NCBI GenBank assembly: GCA_964463375.1
Contig: CAYXBQ010000006.1
Location: 1 to 64,000 of the forward strand
From: UMGS1696 sp964463375
GTDB lineage: Bacteria > Bacillota > Clostridia > Oscillospirales > CAG-272
Direction of reading: 5' to 3'
Length of the DNA stretch: 64,000 nt
Shown here: in pieces, positions 33,110 to 42,293 of the stretch
How positions within the stretch are numbered: the stretch's first letter is position 1
Layout: each line of letters begins with the position of its first letter
Notes under the pieces: generated by a model
Database searches by the model: none
Seen by the model: only the letters and a program-made list of their open reading frames with translations
What the model was told of the DNA's origin: nothing
Position numbers and translations under genes: made by a program

Positions 33110-33427
33110 GTGCAGAATGAAGGAATAGAGCAGATCCGCTGCAAGGAAGACGAGATCGAAGCAAAGCGGCAGGCAGCCAAAGCCGAAGCCGACGACCGGG
33201 TACACCAGGCGGAAGTAGAAGCCGGACTGCGGGTAAGGCAGGTCGAAAAAGCCCTAGCAGACAAACGGCGAACGGCGGCAGCGCAGGTGGAGAATGAGAC
33301 CACCGCCGCGACAGACGCACTTCTTGCACAGGCGAAAGCGGAGGCAGGCGAGGTCCGGCAGCGGGCGGCGGCAAACATGGATGCGGCTGTGACGCTGGTG
33401 GTCCAGGCGATCCTGTGTCCCATGTAG
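33110..33427 (+). CDS. V-type ATPase coiled-coil subunit (G/H type)
   Basis: 105 residues, almost entirely charged heptad coiled coil (about residues 8-90, Ala/Glu/Lys/Arg-rich), as expected for the peripheral-stalk subunit that pairs with subunit E. Start is GTG after AAGGAGAG. It is the first gene of the operon, 13 bases before subunit I, the same place as the AhaH/NtpF-type gene in other V-ATPase operons. Identification rests on coiled-coil character and position, not on a sequence signature. Confidence 0.75.
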   Translation: MQNEGIEQIRCKEDEIEAKRQAAKAEADDRVHQAEVEAGLRVRQVEKALADKRRTAAAQVENETTAATDALLAQAKAEAGEVRQRAAANMDAAVTLVVQAILCPM

Positions 33428-33440
33428 GAGGTGACGTGCA

Positions 33441-35357
33441 TTGGCAGTTAGCAATATGAAAAAGCTGTCCGTAGCGGTCCTGCGGGAGGATGCGGACGGT
33501 CTGCTGTATGCCTTGCAGCGACTGCGCTGTGTGGAGCTGGTGACGGATGGGGAGAACGAATCCTCGACAAACGTCGCACAAGACCCACGGCTCACGACCG
33601 CACAGGCAAGGGCAGCAGAAGCCATCGATTTTCTATCCGGCTATCGGGTAAAAAGCCGTGGCCTGTTCGCCTCTCCCATAGAGGTAGAATGGGACGAGGG
33701 CTGGCCGGACGGGGAGTCGGTGGTGGACGAAGCGGTGGCGTTGGCGGCAGAAATGGAGAGCGTGCGCCGGGAAGTGCAGCAGATCCGGCACCAGATCGAA
33801 GGTCTGCGCCCTTGGCAAAGCTACACCGGAGACCTGCCGGAGGGACGCACCCGCACCACCCGCACGGTCTGTGGTTCGCTGCCGCCCATGGCAGACATGG
33901 CAGCGTTGGACACGGCGCTGGGCGAATACGCCTGTGTGACCGAGGAGATCCTGTGGGCGACCGGTGAGAAGAACCAAAGTCGGCTATTGGCTGTGACCCT
34001 GTGGGCATCGGAATATGACGAGGTCCTGCGGGTGCTCCACGAAGCCGGATTTGTGCAGGTTCCCTATACGGTATCGGCAAAAGACGGTGGCGTATTAGCA
34101 AAATTGACATCCCTTGCAGCCGAGGAAAAGCGGCTTTGCGACACGCTGGCGGCGGATCGTTCGAAGGCAGAGGTGTTGTCGGAGAAGCTGCCCATGGTAG
34201 AGGAATACCTGGACAAGCTGACCACGCTGGGTGCCCGGCGGGAGGCGGCGGGACAGCTGGGGTATACCAGGCACACTGCGATCCTGACCGGTTGGGTACC
34301 GGAGGCACGGGTGGCGGCGGTGGAGGCACTGTTAAACGAGCGAGGCGAAGCGTACCGGCTTTGCGACCCGGCACCGGAGGAGGACGTACCGGTACTACTT
34401 TCAAACAATGCGATGGCAAGTCAGTTTGAACCGGTGGTATCGTTATATTCGCTTCCGGCGTACGGCAGCTTTGACCCCACGTTCCTGATGAGCTTTTTCT
34501 ACATTTTCATTTTCGGCTTGATGTTTGCGGACGTAGGCTACGGGCTGCTGCTCATGGTAGGCTGTCTGCTGGGCAAGAAGCTGATGAAGCCGGAGGGGTC
34601 ACTGCGGAAGTTTCTGAACATGTTCACCATGTGCGGCGGCAGTATGGCGGTGATGGGTGTGTTATTTGGGGGGTATTTTGGAGACCTGCCCCAGGCGATC
34701 GCCCAGAACTTTGCGGGTCGGCCGGGTGAGCTGGACATGGCGCTTTGGTTCAATCCGCTGAACGATCCCATGCAGTTTTTGGTGATCTCCATCGTGATCG
34801 GTGCGATCCACCTATTTGTGGGGCTTGCGGTGCAGTTTTCTGTATTATGGAAGAAAGGGGACCGTGTTTCGGCGGTCTGCGATGCGGGCAGCTGGATGCT
34901 GATCTTCCTGGGAGCCGGCGTAAGCTTTCTCGCTCTACCGGTGGGTTTGGGGATCGTTGTACTTGGTGTGCTCATGATCCTCTGCACGTCCGGTCGGCAT
35001 GAGAAGAATCCGGTGATGAAGGTACTCAAAGGTTTCCTTGGTCTTTACGGCATTGTAAACTACGTCTCCGACCTACTCTCCTACTCCCGGATCCTTTCGC
35101 TGGGTCTTGCATCGGCGGTGATCGCCAGTGTATTCAACATCATTGGCACGATGGCGGGTCCGTCGGTGATCGGTGTGCTGCTCCTCATCGTAGTAGGCAC
35201 GATCGGGCACGTAATGAACTTAGCGATCAATCTCCTTGGTTCCTTCGTCCACACGTCCCGTCTCCAATACATCGAATTCTTCGGCAAGTTCTACGAAGAC
35301 GGTGGCCGCCCCTTTGTTCCGCTTACACCTCACAGCAAATACGTCCGGTTCCGTTAA
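33441..35357 (+). CDS. ntpI: V-type ATPase subunit I (a subunit)
   Basis: 638 residues. A soluble N-terminal half (to about 345) forms the stator arm, and the C-terminal half has about seven membrane helices, beginning FDPTFLMSFFYIFIFGLMFADVGYG. It provides the ion half-channels next to the rotor ring. It starts with TTG after AGGAGGTG; the resulting MAVSNMKKLSVAVL matches the family N-terminus, whereas the next ATG would lose it. LLSYSRILSLGLASAVIA near residue 545 includes the conserved arginine region. Confidence 0.92.
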   Translation: MAVSNMKKLSVAVLREDADGLLYALQRLRCVELVTDGENESSTNVAQDPRLTTAQARAAEAIDFLSGYRVKSRGLFASPIEVEWDEGWPDGESVVDEAVALAAEMESVRREVQQIRHQIEGLRPWQSYTGDLPEGRTRTTRTVCGSLPPMADMAALDTALGEYACVTEEILWATGEKNQSRLLAVTLWASEYDEVLRVLHEAGFVQVPYTVSAKDGGVLAKLTSLAAEEKRLCDTLAADRSKAEVLSEKLPMVEEYLDKLTTLGARREAAGQLGYTRHTAILTGWVPEARVAAVEALLNERGEAYRLCDPAPEEDVPVLLSNNAMASQFEPVVSLYSLPAYGSFDPTFLMSFFYIFIFGLMFADVGYGLLLMVGCLLGKKLMKPEGSLRKFLNMFTMCGGSMAVMGVLFGGYFGDLPQAIAQNFAGRPGELDMALWFNPLNDPMQFLVISIVIGAIHLFVGLAVQFSVLWKKGDRVSAVCDAGSWMLIFLGAGVSFLALPVGLGIVVLGVLMILCTSGRHEKNPVMKVLKGFLGLYGIVNYVSDLLSYSRILSLGLASAVIASVFNIIGTMAGPSVIGVLLLIVVGTIGHVMNLAINLLGSFVHTSRLQYIEFFGKFYEDGGRPFVPLTPHSKYVRFR

Positions 35358-35466
35358 AGGGGAGTTTGTGCTTGCTGACGATGTGTTCGGTTTATAACTT
35401 TTTCACAACAAATTTGGTTTATATGTATGTAAATCTATAAAAATTCCAATAAAGGAGTACAATATC

Positions 35467-35958
35467 ATGACATTCGCAGAATTTTTGAATCAGTTTCTCA
35501 CGGGGCAGAATCTGGCGCTGTTGGGGGCGGCATTGGCGGCTACGCTGGCGGGCATTGGCAGTGCGAAGGGTGTGGGCATCGTAGGGGAGGCCTCCTCCGG
35601 CATGCTCAGCGAGGATCCGTCCAAGTTTGGTAAGGCGCTGCTGCTGCAAGCGTTGCCCGGTACGCAGGGGATCTACGGTCTGGTAACGGCCTTCATGATC
35701 CTGTACAAGATCGGCATTCTGGGCACGCCCATTGACCTGACCATCGCCGAGGGTGCGTATTTCTTCATGGCATCCATTCCCATGGGCTTTGTGGGGCTGC
35801 TTTCCGGGATCCACCAGGGGCGTGTTGCGGCATCCGGCATCCATCTGATCGCCAAGAGACCCGGTGAAGTGGGCAAGGCCATCACCTCTGCGGCACTGGT
35901 TGAGACCTACGCCATCTTTGCGCTGCTGATCTCCCTGCTGCCCATCCTGTTCTTCTGA
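35467..35958 (+). CDS. ntpK: V-type ATPase subunit K (proteolipid rotor ring)
   Basis: 163 residues with four membrane helices (two fused hairpins). The ion site is in the second hairpin: Glu146 in LVETYAIF. Thr66 and Gln67 in LPGTQGIYG, Tyr70 and Gln117 in GIHQGRVAA correspond to the Na+ ligands known in the Enterococcus hirae NtpK ring, so Na+ is the likely coupling ion (inference). The first hairpin lacks an equivalent carboxylate, as in other V-type proteolipids. AAAGGAG precedes the ATG. Confidence 0.94.
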   Translation: MTFAEFLNQFLTGQNLALLGAALAATLAGIGSAKGVGIVGEASSGMLSEDPSKFGKALLLQALPGTQGIYGLVTAFMILYKIGILGTPIDLTIAEGAYFFMASIPMGFVGLLSGIHQGRVAASGIHLIAKRPGEVGKAITSAALVETYAIFALLISLLPILFF

Positions 35959-35985
35959 TCCCGCCGTTTTGGAGAGGTAGAGAGC

Positions 35986-36651
35986 ATGAACAACCTTGCG
36001 AAGATTTTAGAAAAGATAGAAGCCGAAGGCAAAAGCCAGCTTGCCGCCATCCAAAAGGAGCGGGACGAAAGGCTGTCGGCACTTACGGCAGAGACGGACA
36101 AGGCCGTAGCGGCACTGGAAGCGGAAAACGGTCGTGCCATCGAGAAGGATGCGGCCGCCATTCGGGCAAGAGCCCAGGCAAATGCCGCCATGGGCTGTCG
36201 GGAGGTCGTGCTGACGGAAAAAGCGGCGCTGGTGGCATCGGTGTATACCAAAGCGGAGCAGGCGATCTTAGCCTTGCCCGGTGCAGAATATGCGGCATTT
36301 TTGGCGGGACTGGCGGCCTCTGCCATCGTGGAGCGGGTACAAACGGTGCAGTTTTTGCGCACGGAATACCGGGACGAAGCCTTCACCGAGGGAGAGGAGA
36401 CCTACAGTCTGCACTTCTCGAAGAAGGACAAGGACACCTATGGTACAGCGGTGCTTTGTGAAGTGCAAAAGCAGGTATCGGCGCTGCTGCCTGAGGCACC
36501 TGTGATCGTGCTGGGAGAGGAGACGGTGTCTATCTCCGGCGGGGTCGTGGTGCGCTACGGAGACACGGAGACCAACTGTGCCCTGTCTGTGCTGTTATCT
36601 GCTCTGCGGGACAAGCTGGATCCGGCGGTGCAGCAGACGCTGTTTGCGTGA
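35986..36651 (+). CDS. ntpE: V-type ATPase subunit E
   Basis: 221 residues: an N-terminal coiled coil (about 1-100, LEKIEAEGKSQLAAIQKERD) and a globular C-terminal domain that binds the catalytic head (VSISGGVVVRYGDTETNCAL near 176-195 is the family hallmark). It forms the peripheral stalk with the coiled-coil subunit encoded first in the operon. GGAGAGG lies before the start, 27 bases after ntpK. Confidence 0.9.
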   Translation: MNNLAKILEKIEAEGKSQLAAIQKERDERLSALTAETDKAVAALEAENGRAIEKDAAAIRARAQANAAMGCREVVLTEKAALVASVYTKAEQAILALPGAEYAAFLAGLAASAIVERVQTVQFLRTEYRDEAFTEGEETYSLHFSKKDKDTYGTAVLCEVQKQVSALLPEAPVIVLGEETVSISGGVVVRYGDTETNCALSVLLSALRDKLDPAVQQTLFA

Positions 36652-36679
36652 CGTAGTATTTGAGAAAGGAACAAGATCC

Positions 36680-37690
36680 ATGACAAACGATACAGAATAT
36701 ATGTATGCCTCTGCCAGGATCCGGGCGGCGGAAGGGAAGGACACAGCCTCTGCCCGCCTGCACCGGATGCTGGACTGCCGCACACCGGAACAGCTGCTGC
36801 GCACGGTGATCGAGTGTGGTTTTTTCCGAGACGACCACCCGCTGCCGGAGACGCTGGAGCAGGCCTGGGACATGGCACTGACCGATGCGGCGGCGCTGGT
36901 ATGCGAGGTGGCACCGGACCCGGCGGTGTACGACTTTCTCTTTTATAAATACGACTGCAACAACATCAAAACGGCCCTGAAAGCCGGGATCATAGGGCAA
37001 AATTACGACAGCAACTTCTACCACTGCGGCACCTTTGCGCCGGCTGGACTGACCGAGCGGCTGGCGGCAGGGGACCACACCGGTCTGCCCACCCACATGG
37101 GGGATGCCGTAGACGAAGCGATGACAGCCTATGCCCGCACCGGCGAGGGGCGGCAGATCGACTTTATCATCGACAAGGCTTGCTACGAGGACATGGCAGC
37201 GGCGGCTGAGCAAACCGGCGTGTCGTTGTTCCGGGACTATGTGGCGGCCAAAGCGGATTTTACAAATGTACTTTCGTCCGTGCGCCTGAGTAGCGGTAGT
37301 ACCGCTGGCGGTAACCCGGACACGGCTCGTGCCATCTTCGATATGGTGTTCGTGCCGGGTGGTGACCTTGCGAAGGCGCAGTTCACAAGCCCAAGCGAAG
37401 GCTGCCTGTCCTACGGGGGACTGTTGGAGCAGCTGGACGGCGGCATCGTGAAGGAAGCGGTGCGGACGGTGGCAGAGGGGGGCGAGGTGCGGCCGGAGAA
37501 GGTCTTTGACGAGGCGGCACTGTCCATCCTGAACCGGGAGCGGTACACGCCCTTTGGGGTACACGTGCCGGCGGTGTTCTTCCTGCAACGGGAAGCGGAG
37601 CTGAAAAACGGACGGATCATAGGCGCAGGACTTCTTGCCGGTCTCACCGGGCAGGAGACAAGAGAAAGGGTCAGGGTGGCATATGTCTGA
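36680..37690 (+). CDS. ntpC: V-type ATPase subunit C (central-stalk socket, d type)
   Basis: 336 residues, the usual size. It joins the rotor ring to the central stalk. YDFLFYKYDCNNIKTALKAG (about residues 86-105) is the conserved signature. The start is set by AAAGGA 9 bases upstream of 36680; an earlier in-frame start would overlap ntpE by 70 bases and lacks a site. It overlaps the start of the next gene by 8 bases, suggesting translational coupling. Confidence 0.9.
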   Translation: MTNDTEYMYASARIRAAEGKDTASARLHRMLDCRTPEQLLRTVIECGFFRDDHPLPETLEQAWDMALTDAAALVCEVAPDPAVYDFLFYKYDCNNIKTALKAGIIGQNYDSNFYHCGTFAPAGLTERLAAGDHTGLPTHMGDAVDEAMTAYARTGEGRQIDFIIDKACYEDMAAAAEQTGVSLFRDYVAAKADFTNVLSSVRLSSGSTAGGNPDTARAIFDMVFVPGGDLAKAQFTSPSEGCLSYGGLLEQLDGGIVKEAVRTVAEGGEVRPEKVFDEAALSILNRERYTPFGVHVPAVFFLQREAELKNGRIIGAGLLAGLTGQETRERVRVAYV

Positions 37691-38009
37691 TTTGCAGCAG
37701 AAAAATAAGATCGGTGTCATCGGCAGACGGGGCGACGTGCTGACCTATCAGGCGGCGGGCTTTGCGGTGTATCAGGCGGAGACCGTGGCGGTGGCAGAGG
37801 AGATGCTGCACCGGGCGGCGGACGAATGTGCCATTGTGTTCCTGACCCCGGCGTACGCTGCGGCACTGCGGGAGGACGTGCAGAAATACGATACCCAGCT
37901 GACCCCGGCGGTGATCGCTTTGCCGGAGCGTGGCGGCGGCATCGGGATGCAGCTCCTGCGGCAGGCAGCCGAACGTGCCATCGGTGCGGACATTTTGTTC
38001 CGGGAATGA
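37683..38009 (+). CDS. ntpG: V-type ATPase subunit F (central stalk)
   Basis: 108 residues, alpha/beta fold. It binds subunit D in the rotor shaft. IGVIGRRGDVLTYQAAGFAV at the start and CAIVFLTPAYAAAL in the middle match the family. It overlaps ntpC by 8 bases. The E. hirae name for this subunit is NtpG. Confidence 0.88.
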   Translation: MSDLQQKNKIGVIGRRGDVLTYQAAGFAVYQAETVAVAEEMLHRAADECAIVFLTPAYAAALREDVQKYDTQLTPAVIALPERGGGIGMQLLRQAAERAIGADILFRE

Positions 38010-38027
38010 TATGGAGAGGAAAATAAT

Positions 38028-39779
38028 ATGACAGAAGGAAAAATCATCAAAATATCCGGTCCTCTGGTCATTGCCGAGGGGATGCGGGAAGCCAATATGT
38101 TTGACGTGGTGCGTGTGGGCGAGGACCGGCTCATCGGCGAGATCATCGAGATGCACGGGGACAAGGCCTCCATCCAGGTCTACGAAGAAACGGCGGGGCT
38201 GGGTCGTGGGGACAAGGTGGTCTCCACCGGCGCACCCTTGTCGGTAGAGCTGGGGCCGGGGCTCATCACCGGGATCTTTGACGGCATCGAGCGGCCTCTG
38301 GAGCGTATGTTCCAGTCCGCCGGACCCAATATCACCCGTGGCATCGACCTGCCCGCACTGGATCGAGAAAAGAAGTGGCAGTTCCACGCTACGGTGGCGG
38401 CGGGAGAGGCAGTCTCCGGCGGGGACATTGTGGGCTACGTGGACGAGACGGAGGCCGTGCGGCACCAGATCATGGTACCCATGGGCGTGTCCGGTACCAT
38501 CGAATATGTTTTGAGCGGCGCATATACCGTAGAAGAAAAGATCGGTACAGTCGTTAGTGCGGATGGCGAACGGATCGAGCTGCACCTGATGCAGAAGTGG
38601 CCCGTGCGTGTGTCCCGTCCCTACCAGAGCAAGCTGCCCCCCAAGGAACCCATGATCACCGGCCAGCGGGTCATCGACACCCTGTTCCCCATCGCCATGG
38701 GCGGCACGGCCTGTGTACCGGGTCCCTTTGGTTCGGGCAAAACGGTGGTACAGCACCAGCTTGCCAAGTGGAGCAACGTGGATCTGGTGGTGTACATCGG
38801 CTGCGGCGAACGGGGCAACGAAATGACCGACGTGCTCCACGAGTTCCCGGAGCTGACCGACCCCCGCACAGGCAAATCCCTGATGGAGCGCACCATCCTC
38901 ATCGCCAACACCTCCGATATGCCGGTGGCGGCCAGAGAAGCCTCCATCTACACCGGGATCACCATTGCGGAATACTTCCGGGACATGGGGCTGAAGGTGG
39001 CGGTCATCGCCGACTCCACCTCCCGTTGGGCAGAGGCACTGCGGGAAATGAGCGGCCGACTGGAGGAAATGCCCGGTGACGAAGGCTATCCCGCCTACCT
39101 GACCTCCCGTCTGGCGCAGTTCTACGAAAGAGCCGGACAGGTGGTGTGCCAGGGCAAGGACGGCCGGATCGGTGCGCTGTCTGCCATTGGTGCCGTCTCC
39201 CCGGCTGGCGGCGACATCTCCGAGCCGGTGACCCAGGCGACACTGCGGATCGTCAAGGTGTTCTGGGGTCTGGATGCGTCCCTGGCCTACCGCAGACATT
39301 TCCCCGCCATCGGCTGGCTGAACTCCTACTCTCTGTACCGAGATCGGTTGGAGAGCTGGTACGGCGAGCAGGTGGACGCAGGCTGGAACGATATGGTCAG
39401 CGAGATCAGCCGGATCCTGCAAGCCGAATCGGAGCTGGACGAGATCGTGAAGCTGGTGGGTATGGATGCCCTGTCGCCGGAGGACAGACTGACGCTGGAG
39501 ATCGCCCGCTCCATTCGAGAGGACTATTTGCAGCAAAACGCCTTCGTGGACACCGATTCCTTCACCTCTCTAAAGAAGCAATACGCCATGGCAGACCTGC
39601 TCTTCCACTTCCGGGATCAGGCTTTGGCCGCGCTACAGCGGGGTGCGGACATTGAAAAGATCGCCGTGCTGCCGGTGCGAGAGCGGATCGGTCGTGCCAA
39701 GAGCGTGGCAGAGGACGAGGTGGATGCGGTGTTCGCCGACATTCGCAACGATATAGATAAGCAGCTGGCGGAGGTATAA
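38028..39779 (+). CDS. ntpA: V-type ATPase catalytic subunit A
   Basis: 583 residues, full length. The P-loop GPFGSGKT is at residues 232-239, followed by CGERGNEMTDVL and the catalytic-site segment SRWAEALREMSGRLEEMPGD. The non-homologous region typical of A subunits precedes the P-loop (about 110-190). It hydrolyses or makes ATP. GGAGAGG precedes the start, 18 bases after ntpG. It ends one base before subunit B. Confidence 0.97.
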   Translation: MTEGKIIKISGPLVIAEGMREANMFDVVRVGEDRLIGEIIEMHGDKASIQVYEETAGLGRGDKVVSTGAPLSVELGPGLITGIFDGIERPLERMFQSAGPNITRGIDLPALDREKKWQFHATVAAGEAVSGGDIVGYVDETEAVRHQIMVPMGVSGTIEYVLSGAYTVEEKIGTVVSADGERIELHLMQKWPVRVSRPYQSKLPPKEPMITGQRVIDTLFPIAMGGTACVPGPFGSGKTVVQHQLAKWSNVDLVVYIGCGERGNEMTDVLHEFPELTDPRTGKSLMERTILIANTSDMPVAAREASIYTGITIAEYFRDMGLKVAVIADSTSRWAEALREMSGRLEEMPGDEGYPAYLTSRLAQFYERAGQVVCQGKDGRIGALSAIGAVSPAGGDISEPVTQATLRIVKVFWGLDASLAYRRHFPAIGWLNSYSLYRDRLESWYGEQVDAGWNDMVSEISRILQAESELDEIVKLVGMDALSPEDRLTLEIARSIREDYLQQNAFVDTDSFTSLKKQYAMADLLFHFRDQALAALQRGADIEKIAVLPVRERIGRAKSVAEDEVDAVFADIRNDIDKQLAEV

Positions 39780-39780
39780 G

Positions 39781-41160
39781 ATGCAGCGGGAATATAGAAC
39801 GATAGAAGAAGTTGCCGGTCCTCTGATGCTGGTACGCAAGGTGGACGGCGTCAAATACGACGAACTGGGCGAGATCGAGCTGCCAAGCGGCGAGGTGCGC
39901 CGGTGTCGGGTGCTGGAGGTCAACGGCTCCAACGTGCTGGTGCAGCTGTTTGAATCCGCACAGGGCATCAATCTTGCCTACTCCAAGGTGCGCTTCACGG
40001 GACACAGCGTGCGCCTGCCGGTTTCCAGAGATATGTTAGGTCGTGTGTTCTCCGGTATGGGCGAGCCCATCGACGGTGGTCCTGCCATTTTGCCGGAGGC
40101 CACACCGGACATCAACGGTACCCCCATCAATCCGGCGGCACGAAACTACCCCAACGAATTCATCCAGACGGGCATCTCCACCATCGACGGGCTGAACACC
40201 CTGGTACGTGGACAAAAGCTGCCCATCTTCTCCGGCTCCGGCCTGCCCCACGCCAATTTGGCTGCCCAGATCGCCAGACAGGCCACGGTGCGCAGCGATA
40301 CGGACACGCCCTTTGCGGTGGTCTTTGCGGCAGTGGGCATCACCTACGAGGAAGCGGATTTCTTTATCTCCGACTTCAAAAAGACCGGTGCCATCGACCG
40401 GACGGTGCTGTTCATCAATCTTGCCTCCGACCCCGCCATCGAGCGGATCTCCACCCCCCGTATGGCACTGACCGCCGCAGAATATCTGGCGTTCGAATGC
40501 GGGATGCACGTGCTGGTCATCATGACCGACATCACCAACTACGCCGAGGCACTGCGTGAGGTCTCTGCTGCCCGGAAGGAAGTGCCGGGACGGAGAGGGT
40601 ATCCGGGGTATCTCTACACCGACCTTGCCACCATGTACGAGCGTGCCGGACGCAAGGTGGGCTCTGACGGCTCCATCACCATGATCCCGATTTTGACCAT
40701 GCCGGAGGACGACAAGACCCACCCCATCCCCGACCTGACCGGGTACATCACGGAGGGGCAGATCATCCTGTCCCGGGAAATGTACCGCAAGGGCTATATG
40801 CCGCCGGTGGACGTGCTGCCGTCCCTGTCCCGCCTGAAGGACAAGGGCATTGGTGCGGGCAAGACCCGAGAGGACCACGCCGGAACCATGAACCAGCTTT
40901 TCTCCAGCTACGCCCGTGGCAAGGAGGCAAAGGAGCTGATGGTGGTGCTGGGTGAGGCGGCCCTGTCCCCGGTAGACCGGCTGTACGCCAAGTTCGCCGA
41001 TGCCTTTGAAGCACGATATATTAACCAGGGCTTCTACGAAAATCGCACCATCGAGCAGACGTTGGACATCGGTTGGGAGCTGCTGAAGCTCCTGCCCAGA
41101 GCCGAAATGAAGCGGATCAAGCCGGAGATCTTGGACAAATATTGGCCGGTCGAAGGATAA
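39781..41160 (+). CDS. ntpB: V-type ATPase regulatory subunit B
   Basis: 459 residues. Like other B subunits it lacks a working P-loop (SGSGLPHANLAAQIA in its place) but keeps SSYARGKEAKELMVVLGEAA and the arginine-finger region PGRRGYPGYLYTDLATMYERAGR (residues spanning about 278-300). It forms the non-catalytic interface with A. The start follows the ntpA stop by one base, and GGCGGAGG within the end of ntpA serves as the ribosome binding site. Confidence 0.97.
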   Translation: MQREYRTIEEVAGPLMLVRKVDGVKYDELGEIELPSGEVRRCRVLEVNGSNVLVQLFESAQGINLAYSKVRFTGHSVRLPVSRDMLGRVFSGMGEPIDGGPAILPEATPDINGTPINPAARNYPNEFIQTGISTIDGLNTLVRGQKLPIFSGSGLPHANLAAQIARQATVRSDTDTPFAVVFAAVGITYEEADFFISDFKKTGAIDRTVLFINLASDPAIERISTPRMALTAAEYLAFECGMHVLVIMTDITNYAEALREVSAARKEVPGRRGYPGYLYTDLATMYERAGRKVGSDGSITMIPILTMPEDDKTHPIPDLTGYITEGQIILSREMYRKGYMPPVDVLPSLSRLKDKGIGAGKTREDHAGTMNQLFSSYARGKEAKELMVVLGEAALSPVDRLYAKFADAFEARYINQGFYENRTIEQTLDIGWELLKLLPRAEMKRIKPEILDKYWPVEG

Positions 41161-41198
41161 GGTTTGGGAGACAGAGAAGATGAAGAAATCTGTTGTAG

Positions 41199-41390
41199 AC
41201 CGAGTTGGGGAGGTGCACTGCAATGCCTGAAATACGTGTGAACCCAACCGAGTTGGGGAGGTGCACTGCAATGCCTGAAATACGTGTAAACCCAACCGAG
41301 TTGGGGAGGTGATACCAAATGCCTGAAATTAGAGTAAACCCAACCGAGTTGGGGAGGTGATACCAAATGCCTGAAATTAGAGTAAACCCA
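41199..41390 (+). repeat. Four tandem 48-bp copies of the subunit D translation start
   Basis: Units at 41199-41246, 41247-41294, 41295-41342 and 41343-41390. Each holds GGGGAGGTG, an ATG (41223, 41271, 41319, 41367) and the codons for MPEIRVNP. As 48 is 16 codons, all four ATGs are in one frame. Units 1-2 read GTGCACTGCA and ATACGTGT; units 3-4 read GTGATACCAA and ATTAGAGT, so the array arose in two steps. The TGA inside GGAGGTGATACC closes the upstream frames at 41312 and 41360. Only the fourth start leads into subunit D. Confidence 0.97.
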
Positions 41391-42029
41391 ACTCGAATGG
41401 AGTTAAAAAAGCTCCAGACCAAGCTGGTGACGGCACGGCGGGGACACAAGCTGCTCAAGGACAAGCGAGACGAGCTGATGCGGCAGTTTTTGGAGATCGT
41501 GAAGGAAGCAAAGGAGCTGCGTGCCTCTCTGTGCGACCGGTTTGCGGACGTGGGGCAGGGGCTGGCAGAAGCGGCGGCCGAAAGCGATGACCGTATGCTC
41601 ACCGAAGCCCTGATGCTGCCCACAGCCGGTGGCACGCTGACGGTGGGGGAGAAAAACGTCATGAGCGTGCCGGTGCCCACGTACAGCTACACCGTGACCA
41701 GCCGCAGCACCGGACCTGCCTATGGCTTTGCCTTCACCTCCGGGGAGATGGACCGTGCGGTAGCGGCGGTGAGCGAAACGGTGGTGGAGCTGGTGCATCT
41801 GGCGGAGCTGGAAAAAACGGCAACACTGCTGGGTGGAGAGATCGAACGGACCCGCCGCCGGGTCAACGCACTGGAATACATCATGATCCCCCAATACGAA
41901 CGAGCCATCCGGGAGATCGCCATGAAGCTGGACGAAAACGAACGTGGCAACCAAAGCCGCCTGATGAAGGTCAAGGACATGATGCTGGAAGCACAGCGTT
42001 CCGGTAAACACCAGGACGAAGAAGAATAA
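41367..42029 (+). CDS. ntpD: V-type ATPase subunit D (central stalk)
   Basis: 220 residues, normal length. N- and C-terminal antiparallel coiled coils (ELKKLQTKLVTARRGHKLLK at 13-32; the C-terminal one includes RRRVNALEYIMIPQYERAI) form the rotor shaft turning inside the A3B3 head. GGGGAGGTG lies 9 bases before the ATG. Its initiation region is preserved in three further tandem copies upstream, which is abnormal. Last gene of the operon. Confidence 0.95.
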   Translation: MPEIRVNPTRMELKKLQTKLVTARRGHKLLKDKRDELMRQFLEIVKEAKELRASLCDRFADVGQGLAEAAAESDDRMLTEALMLPTAGGTLTVGEKNVMSVPVPTYSYTVTSRSTGPAYGFAFTSGEMDRAVAAVSETVVELVHLAELEKTATLLGGEIERTRRRVNALEYIMIPQYERAIREIAMKLDENERGNQSRLMKVKDMMLEAQRSGKHQDEEE

Positions 42030-42067
42030 GTAAAACATCCCAATAGGTTGGGATAAAACAAGTTGGG

Positions 42068-42140
42068 ATAAAAAAGAAGTATACGATACGTAGCGGAAGT
42101 GTTTTGTATTCCGCATAACGTGTGTATACTTCTTTATTTT
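42068..42140. terminator. Terminator after the V-ATPase operon
   Basis: AAAGAAGTATACGA near 42073-42086 pairs with GTGTATACTTCTTT (42122-42135) around an inner stem GCGGAA...TTCCGC. It ends in ATTTT and could also serve the convergent ABC genes. Confidence 0.8.
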
Positions 42141-42204
42141 GCAAATTCGTATTTCTTGTTTCTGCGCCCAACAAGTTGGGATGTCTGACTTCTGCCTTCC
42201 CCAA

Positions 42205-42262
42205 CGGTGGCTACCGCACGGAACAGCCAAGGCAGTTCCCTACAGACATTTGGGGAATACGA
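42205..42262. repeat. Diverged family C element
   Basis: GGTGGCTACCGCACGGAACA then GCCAAGGCAGTTCCCTACAG; the arms have drifted. The remaining 42263-42293 is CTTCTAACTTCTAACTT-type simple sequence. Confidence 0.6.
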
Positions 42263-42293
42263 TAGTCAGCATTCGACTTCTGACCTCTTACTT

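Noticed and set aside
37671..39536. Open frame of 621 codons opposite V-ATPase subunit A
   Set aside because: Shadow of ntpG and ntpA, both identified by strong motifs.
41180..41230. A 16-codon leader peptide before the ntpD tandem units
   Set aside because: It has a weak ribosome binding site and overlaps the first unit; it may be chance sequence, so it is not listed separately.
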